A stretch of DNA of 28,895 nucleotides from Chloroflexota bacterium (GTDB lineage: Bacteria > Chloroflexota > Dormibacteria > CF-121), in NCBI GenBank assembly GCA_005880605.1, contig VBIS01000037.1, positions 1-28,895 of the forward strand. The letters are read 5' to 3'. The notes beneath the pieces were generated by a model. That model was not told the origin of the DNA, searched no databases, and worked only from the letters and a program-made list of their open reading frames with translations. Made by a program: the position numbers and the translations under genes. This document shows, one piece after another, positions 16,747 to 24,642 of this stretch (positions are counted from its first letter, which is position 1; each line of letters starts with the position of its first letter).

Positions 16747-16756
16747 GGCGTACGCC
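16747..16756. promoter_or_regulatory. 10-bp palindrome GGCGTACGCC in the gap before the alcohol dehydrogenase gene
   Basis: A perfect inverted repeat 40-50 bp upstream of the alcohol dehydrogenase start, in a 77-bp gap between it and the phosphotransferase gene. A related half-site (TACGGCG) lies about 15 bp closer to the gene. It may be an operator for an internal promoter. A short GC-rich palindrome can arise by chance, so confidence is low. Confidence 0.25.
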
Positions 16757-16784
16757 GAAAGTCTCGTCTGCAATACCAGCCCTG

Positions 16785-17705
16785 TCAAGGGTCGTTATGG
16801 CGTGCCTCCTCTAACCAGGCTTGAAAACGGTCCGAGTCCATGACCGTGATGGCCCGGTTCCATCGCGTCGTGTAGTAGTCGGTGAAATCGAAGTCCAGGG
16901 TCGAGATCCTGGCCTGAATGGCTCCCCAGAGTGTCCAGCCGACGTCTGACATCAGGGCGAACAGGTTCATGCGGGCGAGCTGCTGCGCGTCAGGCCGTCC
17001 GAAATACGCCTCGCAGAGAATCGTGCGCAACTGGTCGTCGAAGCCCGCCTCCTGCGCCGTGTTGCCCAGGTCAAAGCAGGCATCGTTGTTTCCACTCAGC
17101 TCGTAATCGACGATCCGCAAGCAGTGCCCGTCGTCGATGAAGTTCTCGCAGAGCAGGTCGTTGTGACACGAGACGCTGGGGAGCGCCCCGACCCGGACCG
17201 CCCGTTCAATCTCCTCCACCATGGGCAACCGATCCCGATAATCCGGTGGAATCCGAACGCCATGCTCCGCGACGATCCGAAGGTAGTCCTCGATCAGCCG
17301 GAACATGTCGAAGTCCTTCAAGAAACGAGGGGCTGCATGCAGGCGCTTGAACGACTCGGCCATCCGCCGCGCCATCGGCTCCGATTGCAGCGTCTGCGCC
17401 GACATCGTGGGTCCTTCGATGAACTCGAGCACCATGATGTTCAGCTCCGGGATATGCTCCAGGACCTTCGGACCGATGCCGGTGCCAGCCGCCGCCCTGG
17501 CGTTATAGACCTCATTGCCCCGGTCGATCGACAGGAGCTCGGTTGAGCTTCCGGGGAGACGCATCACGTAGCGCTCGTCACCGGTCTCGACCAGGTAGTT
17601 CTCGTTGGTCAACCCGCCCGATAGGGGCGATATCTGCACGGCCTTGCCTTGCCAGAGCGACACACGGCCGACCGCGTCCTCAGCTCGCGACAGGCTTTGC
17701 GTCAT
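16785..17705 (-). CDS. Choline-kinase/aminoglycoside-phosphotransferase-like kinase
   Basis: A 306-residue cytoplasmic kinase-fold protein of the APH/choline-ethanolamine kinase superfamily. It opens with the glycine loop ISPLSGGLTNENYLVE, as in LicA-type choline kinases. The catalytic loop is HNDLLCEN (Asp183, Asn188), and the metal-binding Asp200 lies in RIVDYELSGNN. The GGLTNxNY plus HNDLxxxN plus DYE set is typical of the choline-kinase branch. It may phosphorylate choline, ethanolamine or a related amino alcohol; the substrate is inferred. Its ATG at 17705 lies inside the last 26 bp of the upstream dehydrogenase remnant, a strong sign of co-transcription and coupling. Confidence 0.85.
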   Translation of the reverse strand: MTQSLSRAEDAVGRVSLWQGKAVQISPLSGGLTNENYLVETGDERYVMRLPGSSTELLSIDRGNEVYNARAAAGTGIGPKVLEHIPELNIMVLEFIEGPTMSAQTLQSEPMARRMAESFKRLHAAPRFLKDFDMFRLIEDYLRIVAEHGVRIPPDYRDRLPMVEEIERAVRVGALPSVSCHNDLLCENFIDDGHCLRIVDYELSGNNDACFDLGNTAQEAGFDDQLRTILCEAYFGRPDAQQLARMNLFALMSDVGWTLWGAIQARISTLDFDFTDYYTTRWNRAITVMDSDRFQAWLEEARHNDP

Positions 17706-18471
17706 GCGAAACCAGTTGCTCGCGCTTCAAGACGGCATCCCTGTGTACCTCAGCCGGCACCCGTCGCCCGAAGACATCCACCTCGACTCGCGCTCCGGGT
17801 CCCAGTTCGACCGGCAGGTAACTGTAGGCGATGTTGCGCTCGACGGTGAATCCATAGGCGCAGCTGCGCAGCCGGCCGACGATCGAACCATCGGCGTAGA
17901 CGGCCTCTCCGCCATAGATGGTCACGTACTCCCGCTCGGCGACCAGCAGGGTTCGCAAACGACGTGTGATCCCAACTGCCTTCGCCGCCATCAATGCCTC
18001 GCGCCCATGGAAGCTGACCTTGTCGAAGCGGACGCAGAACCCCAGCCCGGCCTCCAGTGGATTGTCCATCAGGGTGAGGTCGGTGCCGTAGTAGCGATAG
18101 CCCTTCTCCATCCGTAGCGAGTCCAGCGCTCGATATCCACCGGGCCGAATGCCAACCGCTTCGCCGGCTCTCATCAAACGGTCCCACAGCTGGACCGCGA
18201 TCCGTGGCTCGACGTAGAACTCCCATCCCAGCTCGCCGACATAGGTCACGCGCTGCGCGAACACGTCGAAGCCTTCGATTCGAAGGTTGCGAGCATGCAT
18301 GAATGGGAAGCCGGCCTCCGAGACGTCGTCATCGGTGACGCCCTCCAGCACCGTGCGCGCCTGCGGACCCCACATGCCGACGACGCTCAGCTCCTCCGTC
18401 GCCTCCCGGATCTCGACCGGCCCATCCTCGTCGCGTCGCTGCAGCCGCAGCCAGCCCAGGTCGCTGTTCAC
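17680..18471 (-). pseudogene. C-terminal GCV_T part of the disrupted dimethylglycine-dehydrogenase-like gene
   Basis: This frame carries the rest of the aminomethyltransferase (GCV_T) domain of the dehydrogenase whose N-terminal part ends at 18468. It contains WLRLQRRDEDGPVEIREATE, VVGMWGPQARTVLEGVTDDD, RVTYVGELGWEFYVEP, GGYRALDSLRMEKGYRYYGT and the terminal barrel FHGREALMAAKA. All are normal for the family and show no further damage. Family sequence in this frame begins at about 18501 (RFRLVTGAG). A GTG at 18471 overlaps the upstream TGA stop as GTGA, so coupled re-initiation giving a 263-residue fragment is possible. Compared with the intact paralogue at 24643, about 30 residues are missing between the two frames. 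Its 3' end overlaps the kinase gene. Confidence 0.85.
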
Positions 18472-20039
18472 ATATCCGGCACCGGTGACCAGCCTGAACC
18501 GTTGCGGACCTTGCCCGCGACCCGCTCCAGCAGCGGCAGCGCTCCCGAACCGTTCAGCTCGATCTTGCCGAACGAGGTCATGTCGATGATGCCCACTCGT
18601 TCGCGGAAAGCGCGATGCTCCTCGGCCTGCAGTCCGAACCATGGGGGTCGAGTCCAGCCGAAGCGGCGCTGGTCGGCGCCCGCCCGGCGCCAGGGTCGGC
18701 CCGGCTCGAAGTGCTCGGGCCGCTCCCAGCCATGTTTTGCTCCGAAGACCGCGCCCAGGTCTTGCATCCGGTGATGCAGGGCGCTCGTCCGGCGTGGCCG
18801 GCCCCATTCGTCGGCGTCGTACGGATAGCGAAGGAAGTAGTAGTAGCGGTAGGCCTCTTTGGCCAGCTCCGCCACATAGCGATGGTCGCGATGGACCGGG
18901 CCGAAGCGCCAGGGGCGATAGGCATGCAGGTCCAGCTCGCTCTCTCCCGCGGTGATCAGCTCCGTGAGCGATTTCCCGATCCCGCCGGCACCACCGAAGC
19001 CGTTCAACGACAGCCCGGCCGCCATGAAGAGGCCATGGACGCCCGGTACCGGTCCCAGCAGCGGATTCGCGTCGGGGGTCATGGCGTCCGGATGGCAGAC
19101 GAGTTTGATGACCCCTGCCTCGCTGATGAAGGGAAAGCGGCGCGCCGCCCCCTGCAGGAGCGGCTCGAAGCGACGCTCGTCGGGAGTGACGGAGGTCCCG
19201 GCGTGCTCCCAGGGGACACCATCGATCCAACGCGCGTTGGGGTTCAGCTCATAGCCGCCCAGCACCACGCCGCCCGCCTCGGCCTTTCCATAGATGAGGT
19301 TGTCGGGGTCGCGAAAGCACGGCATGATTTGCGGCAGTTCGGCGCCCTCGACCGCCTGCAGTGCGGCATGCTGGTGATCGACCGGCGTCGAAACGACAAA
19401 CGCGCCGGCCATGGCCGCCACCTGCGGGGCCCAGATGCCGCACGCGATCACCACCACCTCAGCCTCGATTCGCCCGCGCTGCGTCTGCACCGCCTGGATG
19501 GCTCCATTCGATGACAGCTCGATCCCTGTGACCCGTGTGTCGGTGAGCACCTTGACCCCGAGTTGGCCCGCAGCTCTGGCCAGGGCAAAGGTGGCCGTAT
19601 GCGGATCGAGGGCGCCGTCTCCCGGCACCCAGACCGCACCAAACAACGAATCCTGGCTAATCGCCGGCATCAGCTTGGCCGCATCGTCGGACGAGACCAG
19701 ATCAACATCCAGCCCGATCGCTCGGGCGCGGCTCACGCCACGTTGCTGTTCCAGGAACTGCTCGCGGCTCGAGGCGAAGCGCAGGCTGCCCACGGTCTCG
19801 AAGATGCCCAGCTGCCGATACAACTCGATGCTGTAGCGACGGAACCGCATCATGGTTGGGGAGGGGTTGAACTGGGTGACCAACCCCGCCGCATGACAGG
19901 TCGATCCGCTGGTCAAGTCGGCTTTCTCCAGCAAGACCGTGTCTCGCCAGCCTGCCAGTGCCAGATGGTAAGCGACGCTGGTGCCGGTGATGCCGCCCCC
20001 AATGACGACGGCGCGCGCACGGCTGGGAACGTCAGTCAT
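18468..20039 (-). CDS. FAD-dependent dimethylglycine/sarcosine dehydrogenase-like protein, N-terminal part (gene disrupted)
   Basis: The FAD (DAO) domain and start of the folate domain of a dimethylglycine-dehydrogenase-like enzyme, which would oxidise an N-methyl group to a formaldehyde equivalent passed to tetrahydrofolate. The dinucleotide fold is VVIGGGITG (11-19). His49 in GSTCHAAG matches the covalent-FAD His of DMGDH (GSTWHAAG). The FAD-domain end is GLFMAAGLSLNGFGGAGGIG, and the FAO_M linker and GCV_T opening (RVGIIDMTSFGKIELNGSGA) follow. At LLERVAGKVRNGSG the frame runs into noise and stops after 523 aa, where full-length relatives have 800-850. A deletion of roughly 90 bp with loss of frame explains this. 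ATG 20039 follows the permease stop by 32 bp, same operon. Confidence 0.85.
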   Translation of the reverse strand: MTDVPSRARAVVIGGGITGTSVAYHLALAGWRDTVLLEKADLTSGSTCHAAGLVTQFNPSPTMMRFRRYSIELYRQLGIFETVGSLRFASSREQFLEQQRGVSRARAIGLDVDLVSSDDAAKLMPAISQDSLFGAVWVPGDGALDPHTATFALARAAGQLGVKVLTDTRVTGIELSSNGAIQAVQTQRGRIEAEVVVIACGIWAPQVAAMAGAFVVSTPVDHQHAALQAVEGAELPQIMPCFRDPDNLIYGKAEAGGVVLGGYELNPNARWIDGVPWEHAGTSVTPDERRFEPLLQGAARRFPFISEAGVIKLVCHPDAMTPDANPLLGPVPGVHGLFMAAGLSLNGFGGAGGIGKSLTELITAGESELDLHAYRPWRFGPVHRDHRYVAELAKEAYRYYYFLRYPYDADEWGRPRRTSALHHRMQDLGAVFGAKHGWERPEHFEPGRPWRRAGADQRRFGWTRPPWFGLQAEEHRAFRERVGIIDMTSFGKIELNGSGALPLLERVAGKVRNGSGWSPVPDM

Positions 20040-20071
20040 GCGCGCGCCGCTCCAGTCAGAAGGTCGAACGA

Positions 20072-21721
20072 CTACTCAACCGGGATCTCCCGGTGGATGC
20101 GAGACAGGTCGATGCCCTGACGTTTGCGCACGGTTCGGGCGACCAGGTAGATGACGATGGCCGCCAGGTAGGTCAGGCCGAAGTAGATCGGAGATGCTGG
20201 ACTTGCCGAGAAGGCAGTGCCGTACACCGTGTTGAACGACCACTCCGCCAGCATGAAGAGCAGGAAGAGGGCGCTCACCACCCCAGTGATCGTGATCACC
20301 GGGATACCGGCGATTCGGAAGCGCGCGATCGGCGAGTTCTCGAAGATATCCTTGCGGCGCCACGGCATGATCGCCGCCGCGATTACCGTTCCGAGGAAGG
20401 TAATGGCGATGACGCCGGTGGCCCAGAGGAAGATGCTCTGGAAATTCGGCTGGTAGGCCCAGATGGCGCTGACGATGAGCGACGGGATGATCATCAGGAT
20501 CAGCGAGCCGTACGGCACGCGCCGCTTGGCCGAGATGTTGGCAGCCCACTCGGGTAGCACCCGGTCGAAGGCGGCGGCGAAGATGACGCGGGTCGAGGAG
20601 AGGAAGAGGGTCCCGGCCCAGCCGAAGAACCACAGCCCCATGGCGATGATCAGCACCGCCTGGAAGAGGTGATTGTTGACCAACCAGCCGGCCAGCATGA
20701 CCGGATATGGCCAGATGGCCACCGGCGGCGCCGGCGACCCCGCCACGAAGATGCTGTTCCAGTAGGACGCATTGGCCGCGTAGTAGAAGTCCCAGCCGAT
20801 CGTCTTGACGATCAGCAGGATGATGACGGCCACCAGCGCGACCGTGACCCACAGCCCCCAGAACATGGCGTTGAAGACCTTCCGGTACTCCTTGGCGCCG
20901 CGCACCTCGCCATAAAGGGTGGCTCCCCAGACCGGCCAGAGGAGGTAGAACGCCAGGAAGGGGAGGAGCAGCAGGGTCGAGGTGAAGCCAAAGTTGCCGA
21001 ATGAAACGCCAGTCGGTCCGCCGCCCTTGGTCGATGCATCGATGGTCGCCTGGTAGGCGTTCCCGCTGGCGCCGAACAGTTGACCGGCCTCACGGTTGAA
21101 GGCGTCCACGAAGGCCTGATGGGTTGAGAAGAGCAGGAGCCCGAGCATGACGAGCAGGCCCCCCATCCCAAGCCTGAAGCAGAAACGCTGGATCTTGGCG
21201 TAGCCCTCCATACCCAGGGTGATGACCCAGCTGACGAAGGCCAGCACGATCAGGCAGCTGACGAAGATGCCGGTATGGCTGCCAAAGAAGGTGGCCACCC
21301 CACTCCAGCCGAGCGTATAGGCCAGCGGCGCGAAGAACTGGACGATCAGGATGTTGGCATAGATCGGGGTCCAGAGCCAGAGCGTAAACCACCATCCGGT
21401 GATCGCCAGCACGAAGCCCAACCCGCCACCGAGGATGCGGCTCTGCCACGCGTAATCGCCGCCCGCGCGCGGCATCGCACTAACTAGCTGCGCGTAGGTC
21501 AGCACCAGGAAGGTGACGAGCACCCCGGTGAGCAACACCGCTCCCAGGAGCTGACCGTCGGGAATGGTGTAGACGAACGACATGCCGTAGAGCCCGAGCG
21601 TGACCAGGTTGACCGACCAGAATGCATATAAAAAGGCGTCGAACGTCGACCAGGCTTTAACGAGCCCAGTGGCATTACGCAAGAAGAGCGTTTGTCGAGG
21701 CGCTTCCGTCGTAGTCGCCAT
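20072..21721 (-). CDS. APC-superfamily amino acid/amine permease
   Basis: A 549-residue polytopic membrane transporter with about 12 hydrophobic helices. N-terminal helix 1 reads WSTFDAFLYAFWSVNLVTLG. The conserved helix 2-3 region YAQLVSAMPRAGGDYAWQSR closely matches the amino acid-polyamine-organocation pattern AxxPRAGGxYxY. A charged cytoplasmic C-terminus (VRKRQGIDLSRIHREIPVE) ends the protein. Its place between a metallophosphoesterase and a dimethylglycine-dehydrogenase-like gene suggests import of the pathway's amine or amino-acid substrate; the actual substrate is not known. GGAGG lies 4 nt before ATG 21721, an excellent ribosome-binding site. The 72-bp gap upstream is more AT-rich than its surroundings and contains TTGATCAA (21739-21746), which may be part of an internal promoter. 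Confidence 0.93.
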   Translation of the reverse strand: MATTTEAPRQTLFLRNATGLVKAWSTFDAFLYAFWSVNLVTLGLYGMSFVYTIPDGQLLGAVLLTGVLVTFLVLTYAQLVSAMPRAGGDYAWQSRILGGGLGFVLAITGWWFTLWLWTPIYANILIVQFFAPLAYTLGWSGVATFFGSHTGIFVSCLIVLAFVSWVITLGMEGYAKIQRFCFRLGMGGLLVMLGLLLFSTHQAFVDAFNREAGQLFGASGNAYQATIDASTKGGGPTGVSFGNFGFTSTLLLLPFLAFYLLWPVWGATLYGEVRGAKEYRKVFNAMFWGLWVTVALVAVIILLIVKTIGWDFYYAANASYWNSIFVAGSPAPPVAIWPYPVMLAGWLVNNHLFQAVLIIAMGLWFFGWAGTLFLSSTRVIFAAAFDRVLPEWAANISAKRRVPYGSLILMIIPSLIVSAIWAYQPNFQSIFLWATGVIAITFLGTVIAAAIMPWRRKDIFENSPIARFRIAGIPVITITGVVSALFLLFMLAEWSFNTVYGTAFSASPASPIYFGLTYLAAIVIYLVARTVRKRQGIDLSRIHREIPVE

Positions 21722-21793
21722 ACTTCCTCCTTCGAGATTTGATCAATAAGTTCGAGGCGCCGCCAAACGAATGTTGCTCTAGGGCTTCACCTC

Positions 21794-22726
21794 CTACCCG
21801 TTGACCAACTGGTAGTTCTTGATGCCTTTCTTTTGATCCAGCTCGATGATCGACGCCAGGAGCATGCCCTCCTCGTAGGCGCTGCCCGGGTTGATGGAGA
21901 GCGTCTTGCCCAATCGGGTGATGCCCTTGCCTTCATGGATGTGGCCATGCAGGGACAGCATTGGCTGGTACTTGTCGATCGCCTCTCGCACGGCCTTCGA
22001 GCCGACGTGCCGAAGGGCCCGGCCGCCATGCAGCGGCTTCAGGTTTTCATCGAGGGCGGGCGCCTCGTCCAGCGACGTGCCATAGGGCGGCGGGTGGAAG
22101 TTGAAGATGGCGCGGCTCATCTCCTTGATGTCACGTAGCATCGGCTCCATCCGCGTGGTCAGCTCTTCTTCAGGCGCCTCGCGATAGGTGTGCCATGGCG
22201 TCGGGTTGGCCCAGCCGGAGGAGATCATCTCGTAGCCGCCGATGTCGATCATCCGGCCCTCCGCCAGCTCGACCCGCGGGGCATTGGCAATCACCTCGTC
22301 GATCTCCATCTCGTCATCGTTGCCCGGGGCGACGAAGACCCGGACCTTGCTGTCCTTGAGCTTGTCCTCGGCCATCCGCATCCAGCGCTCGACCGTCTTG
22401 CACATCTGCTCGGTGAAGAGCGTCTGCACCTTCTGTGGGTCCTTTTCCAGCTCGGCGACCTGCGCTGAGGTCATGCGTACCGGGTAGTAGCCCTTGCGTT
22501 GCACCTGGCTCTCGACCTCGGCGACCTCGTCGCGGCCAACCCGCTGCGAGATGCCGGAGAGGGTGAGCTGATAGCTGTCGCCGTCTTCCACGATCGGGAT
22601 CATCGCCTTGCCGGTCATGTCGCCGCCGCAGATCAGCACGTCGGCGTCGTAAAACTTGGCGGCATTGAGGAACTTCCGCCAGCAGACTTCCGAGCCGTGC
22701 AGGTCGGTGGCGTAAAAGACTCTCAC
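21794..22726 (-). CDS. Calcineurin-like metallophosphoesterase
   Basis: A 310-residue cytoplasmic binuclear metallophosphoesterase. All family motifs are present: DLHG (Asp8, His10), GGDMTG (Asp36), GNDD (Asn136), FNFHPPP (His211) and LHGHIHEG (His262, His264). The insertion between GGD and GND is about 100 residues, longer than in most Icc/YfcE-like enzymes, and may form a lid. I chose GTG 22726 because GGAGGAAAACT precedes it perfectly and the first strand begins at once (VRVFYATDLHGSE); the frame is open to 22777 but that extension overlaps gntR. It starts 10 bp after the gntR stop. The substrate is unknown; a phosphodiester of the amine pathway, such as a glycerophospho-amine, is one guess. 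Confidence 0.88.
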   Translation of the reverse strand: MRVFYATDLHGSEVCWRKFLNAAKFYDADVLICGGDMTGKAMIPIVEDGDSYQLTLSGISQRVGRDEVAEVESQVQRKGYYPVRMTSAQVAELEKDPQKVQTLFTEQMCKTVERWMRMAEDKLKDSKVRVFVAPGNDDEMEIDEVIANAPRVELAEGRMIDIGGYEMISSGWANPTPWHTYREAPEEELTTRMEPMLRDIKEMSRAIFNFHPPPYGTSLDEAPALDENLKPLHGGRALRHVGSKAVREAIDKYQPMLSLHGHIHEGKGITRLGKTLSINPGSAYEEGMLLASIIELDQKKGIKNYQLVNG

Positions 22727-22736
22727 AGTTTTCCTC

Positions 22737-23381
22737 CTACAGAACCTTGCGAATGGCGTGCTCGAAACCGGCGACATGCTGGCGCATGACGGATTCCGCC
22801 TTCGGGGCGTCGCGCGAAATGATGGCGTCGAGCAGCTGGCGATGCTCCTCGACGGCCTGCTTCAGCCGGACGCCGCGGTCCAGGCCGAGGAACCAGATGC
22901 GGAGGCTCAGGTTGAAGCTTTCTTCGAGCATCGCTTGCAAAAAGGCATTGCGGGTCGCCTGGTAGACGAGCCGGTGGATGCGCTGATCGAGTCGCATCAG
23001 ATTGTGCACGTCGGCCTCGTCGAGGGTGCTAAGTTCGGTCATCAACACCTGCATTTGCGCCCGGTCGGGGGCCGTGGCGCGCTCGGCGGCGAGCCGAGCC
23101 GCATAGCCCTCGAGCTCGGTGCGCACCTCGGTCAGGCGGTGCAGATCGGTCAGGTTGATATCGGACACGAACGTGCCCCGGTGGGGAACGAAGGTGACCA
23201 GGTTCTCGTGCGCCAGCCGCTGCAGCGCCTCGCGGATGGGCGTACGTCCAAGCCCCAGCTCCTGCCGAAGCCTCGCCTCCTCGATGACGGATCCCGGGGC
23301 CAGCTTGAGGGTCACGATCTGATCCCGGATCAAGAGGTACGCCCGCTCCCCCTGGGAGCGAACCGAGGCGCTCTGAAGCAC
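22737..23381 (-). CDS. GntR-family transcriptional regulator, FCD (FadR/VanR-like) subgroup
   Basis: A 214-residue regulator. The N-terminal winged helix-turn-helix covers about residues 10-75, with LGLGRTPIREALQRLAHENL as recognition region and HRGTFV as wing. The all-helical FCD ligand domain follows and keeps its metal-type ligands: Asp and His in LDQRIHRLVY, His in EEHRQLLDAI and His in RQHVAGFEHA. FCD regulators usually sense small carboxylates or amino acids. No ATG precedes the domain; I chose GTG 23381, with GAGGAGGGG about 16 nt upstream. The frame stays open to 23747 but that part is low-complexity and antisense to another gene. It heads the minus-strand catabolic operon and most likely controls both arms of the locus. 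Confidence 0.9.
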   Translation of the reverse strand: MLQSASVRSQGERAYLLIRDQIVTLKLAPGSVIEEARLRQELGLGRTPIREALQRLAHENLVTFVPHRGTFVSDINLTDLHRLTEVRTELEGYAARLAAERATAPDRAQMQVLMTELSTLDEADVHNLMRLDQRIHRLVYQATRNAFLQAMLEESFNLSLRIWFLGLDRGVRLKQAVEEHRQLLDAIISRDAPKAESVMRQHVAGFEHAIRKVL

Positions 23382-23463
23382 GACCGTGTGCAGCGACCCC
23401 TCCTCGTCGCCCCGGCGCAACCGACGAGCCGTCGTCAGCTCGCTCGCCAACTTCCCCTCCCCG

Positions 23464-23497
23464 TATATCGGCCGTACACCAGCGATATATCGGCCGT
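23464..23497. promoter_or_regulatory. Direct repeat TATATCGGCCGT x2, candidate GntR operator
   Basis: Two perfect copies of TATATCGGCCGT start at 23464 and 23486, a 22-bp period (two helical turns). They lie in the 177-bp divergent region between gntR (minus strand) and the DUF4234-like gene (plus strand). The core CGGCCG is palindromic and each copy has an AT-rich step beside it, as in many GntR/FCD sites. The position would let one regulator act on both arms. No promoter hexamers are convincing. Confidence 0.5.
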
Positions 23498-23558
23498 CAG
23501 CCGCACGGTAGCACTCGAGCCGTGGGTCGTCAATGGGGTAAAGGAGTCGCCATCCTTC

Positions 23559-24134
23559 ATGATGGAACCGGGTATGGATCCGCCATTTCCTTCGTCCGCC
23601 TCGGCGCCGACGACGCCGGCCAATGACCTCGGGTTTTACCGGCCCGCCAGGCGCGTTGCCCTGCTGGGTTTCCTGGCGCCCGGCGCCTACGAGCTGTGGT
23701 GGCTCTGGCAGCTGTTTGCGTTCACCAGGAGGGAGCGCTTCCCGCATGCCCGAGCCTTCTGGTGGATCTTGATCCCCTTCTACGGCCTGTATGTCATCTA
23801 CCAGCAGTTCGACGACCTCAAGAAAGGGCTGCAGGGCCTCTCCTCGCCAGTCAGACTCAGCGCAGCCGTCGCCATCTGGCTGTTCATCGCCTCCGCGCTG
23901 GCCGGGAGCGGAGGGAACCGGGGGACCGGCTTCACCGCGCTGGGATTCTTCGTTGTGAGCGGGCTTCTCTTCGCCGCCGTCGCGTTCATGGTCCAGCAGG
24001 CGGCCAACGCCTACCAGGAGGCCCGCTATCCGGGTCGTCAGCCCCGGGGCATGACGACCGGAGAGGTGATCGCCACCGTCATAGGGGTGATCATCTTCGC
24101 CCTCTCCATCGTGGGAGCGATGGCGGGTGGCTGA
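23559..24134 (+). CDS. DUF4234-like small polytopic membrane protein
   Basis: A 191-residue membrane protein of unknown function. After a Pro/Ser-rich start it has about four hydrophobic helices: RRVALLGFLAPGAYELWWLW, AFWWILIPFYGLYVIYQQF, AAVAIWLFIASALAG, and FVVSGLLFAAVAFMVQQAAN, with a further helix at the C-terminus (IATVIGVIIFALSIVGAMAG). The GAYELWWLWQLF followed by WWILIPFYGLYVIYQQFDD layout resembles DUF4234 proteins. I chose ATG 23559; ATG 23562 and 23574 are alternatives, and AAGGAG lies about 13 nt upstream. The same frame runs open far upstream but is antisense to gntR there. It is the first gene of the plus arm; any link to the catabolic genes is unproven. Confidence 0.75.
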   Translation: MMEPGMDPPFPSSASAPTTPANDLGFYRPARRVALLGFLAPGAYELWWLWQLFAFTRRERFPHARAFWWILIPFYGLYVIYQQFDDLKKGLQGLSSPVRLSAAVAIWLFIASALAGSGGNRGTGFTALGFFVVSGLLFAAVAFMVQQAANAYQEARYPGRQPRGMTTGEVIATVIGVIIFALSIVGAMAGG

Positions 24135-24136
24135 CG

Positions 24137-24571
24137 ATGCCGACCATCCGCTTCCAGGTCTTCACCGACCTTCCGCCTGACCGGGTCCTTCAGGCGCTGA
24201 TCGATTTCAGTGATCAGCGGCCGATCGTCTGGCCGAAGATCGACCGTAGCCACTTCCGGGTGCACGGGGAGGGCCCGAACTGGGCCGAGGTCACCGAAGG
24301 CAACGCTCTCGCCTGGGAACGTAACCGCTACGAGTGGAATGCGGAGGCCGGCGAGGTGAGCGTAACGGCCGTGGAGTCCGATACCTGGGCGCCCGGGAGC
24401 CAGTGGCGTTACCGGCTCCTGTCGACGGCGACTGGAGGGACCGAGGTCCAGGTCACCGTCGTCCGGACCGGCCGCGGACCGCGCGGCATGCTCATCGGCG
24501 CCCTGATCAGCGGGTTCGGCCGTCGAATCCTCCGCTCCGATATGGAGAAGATGCTGGCGCGCATGCGCTGA
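24137..24571 (+). CDS. SRPBCC/polyketide cyclase-like (START-fold) protein
   Basis: A 144-residue soluble protein with the SRPBCC pattern: an opening strand TIRFQVFTDLPPDRVLQALI, a central EVTEGNALAWERNRYEWNAE region, WRYRLLSTATGGTEVQVTVV near the middle, and a long C-terminal helix (RRILRSDMEKMLARMR). These proteins have a hydrophobic cavity for lipids or aromatic ligands; no catalytic residue set is visible. ATG 24137 lies 2 bp after the stop of the upstream membrane protein gene, so the two are one transcription unit. A 71-bp gap separates it from the dehydrogenase gene. Confidence 0.75.
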   Translation: MPTIRFQVFTDLPPDRVLQALIDFSDQRPIVWPKIDRSHFRVHGEGPNWAEVTEGNALAWERNRYEWNAEAGEVSVTAVESDTWAPGSQWRYRLLSTATGGTEVQVTVVRTGRGPRGMLIGALISGFGRRILRSDMEKMLARMR

Positions 24572-24642
24572 CGTCACCTCGACGGTTTCGTTTCGACGTG
24601 TTCTCGGTATGCTGTGAGCCGGCGTAAAAGACGGAGGAGGGG

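Noticed and set aside
21722..21793. Small gene behind the second GGAGG after the metallophosphoesterase stop
   Set aside because: The GTG following it reaches a stop after three codons; too short to support.
22758..23558. Upstream extension of the DUF4234-like frame
   Set aside because: The frame is open but lies opposite gntR; membrane-protein sequence starts only after 23559.
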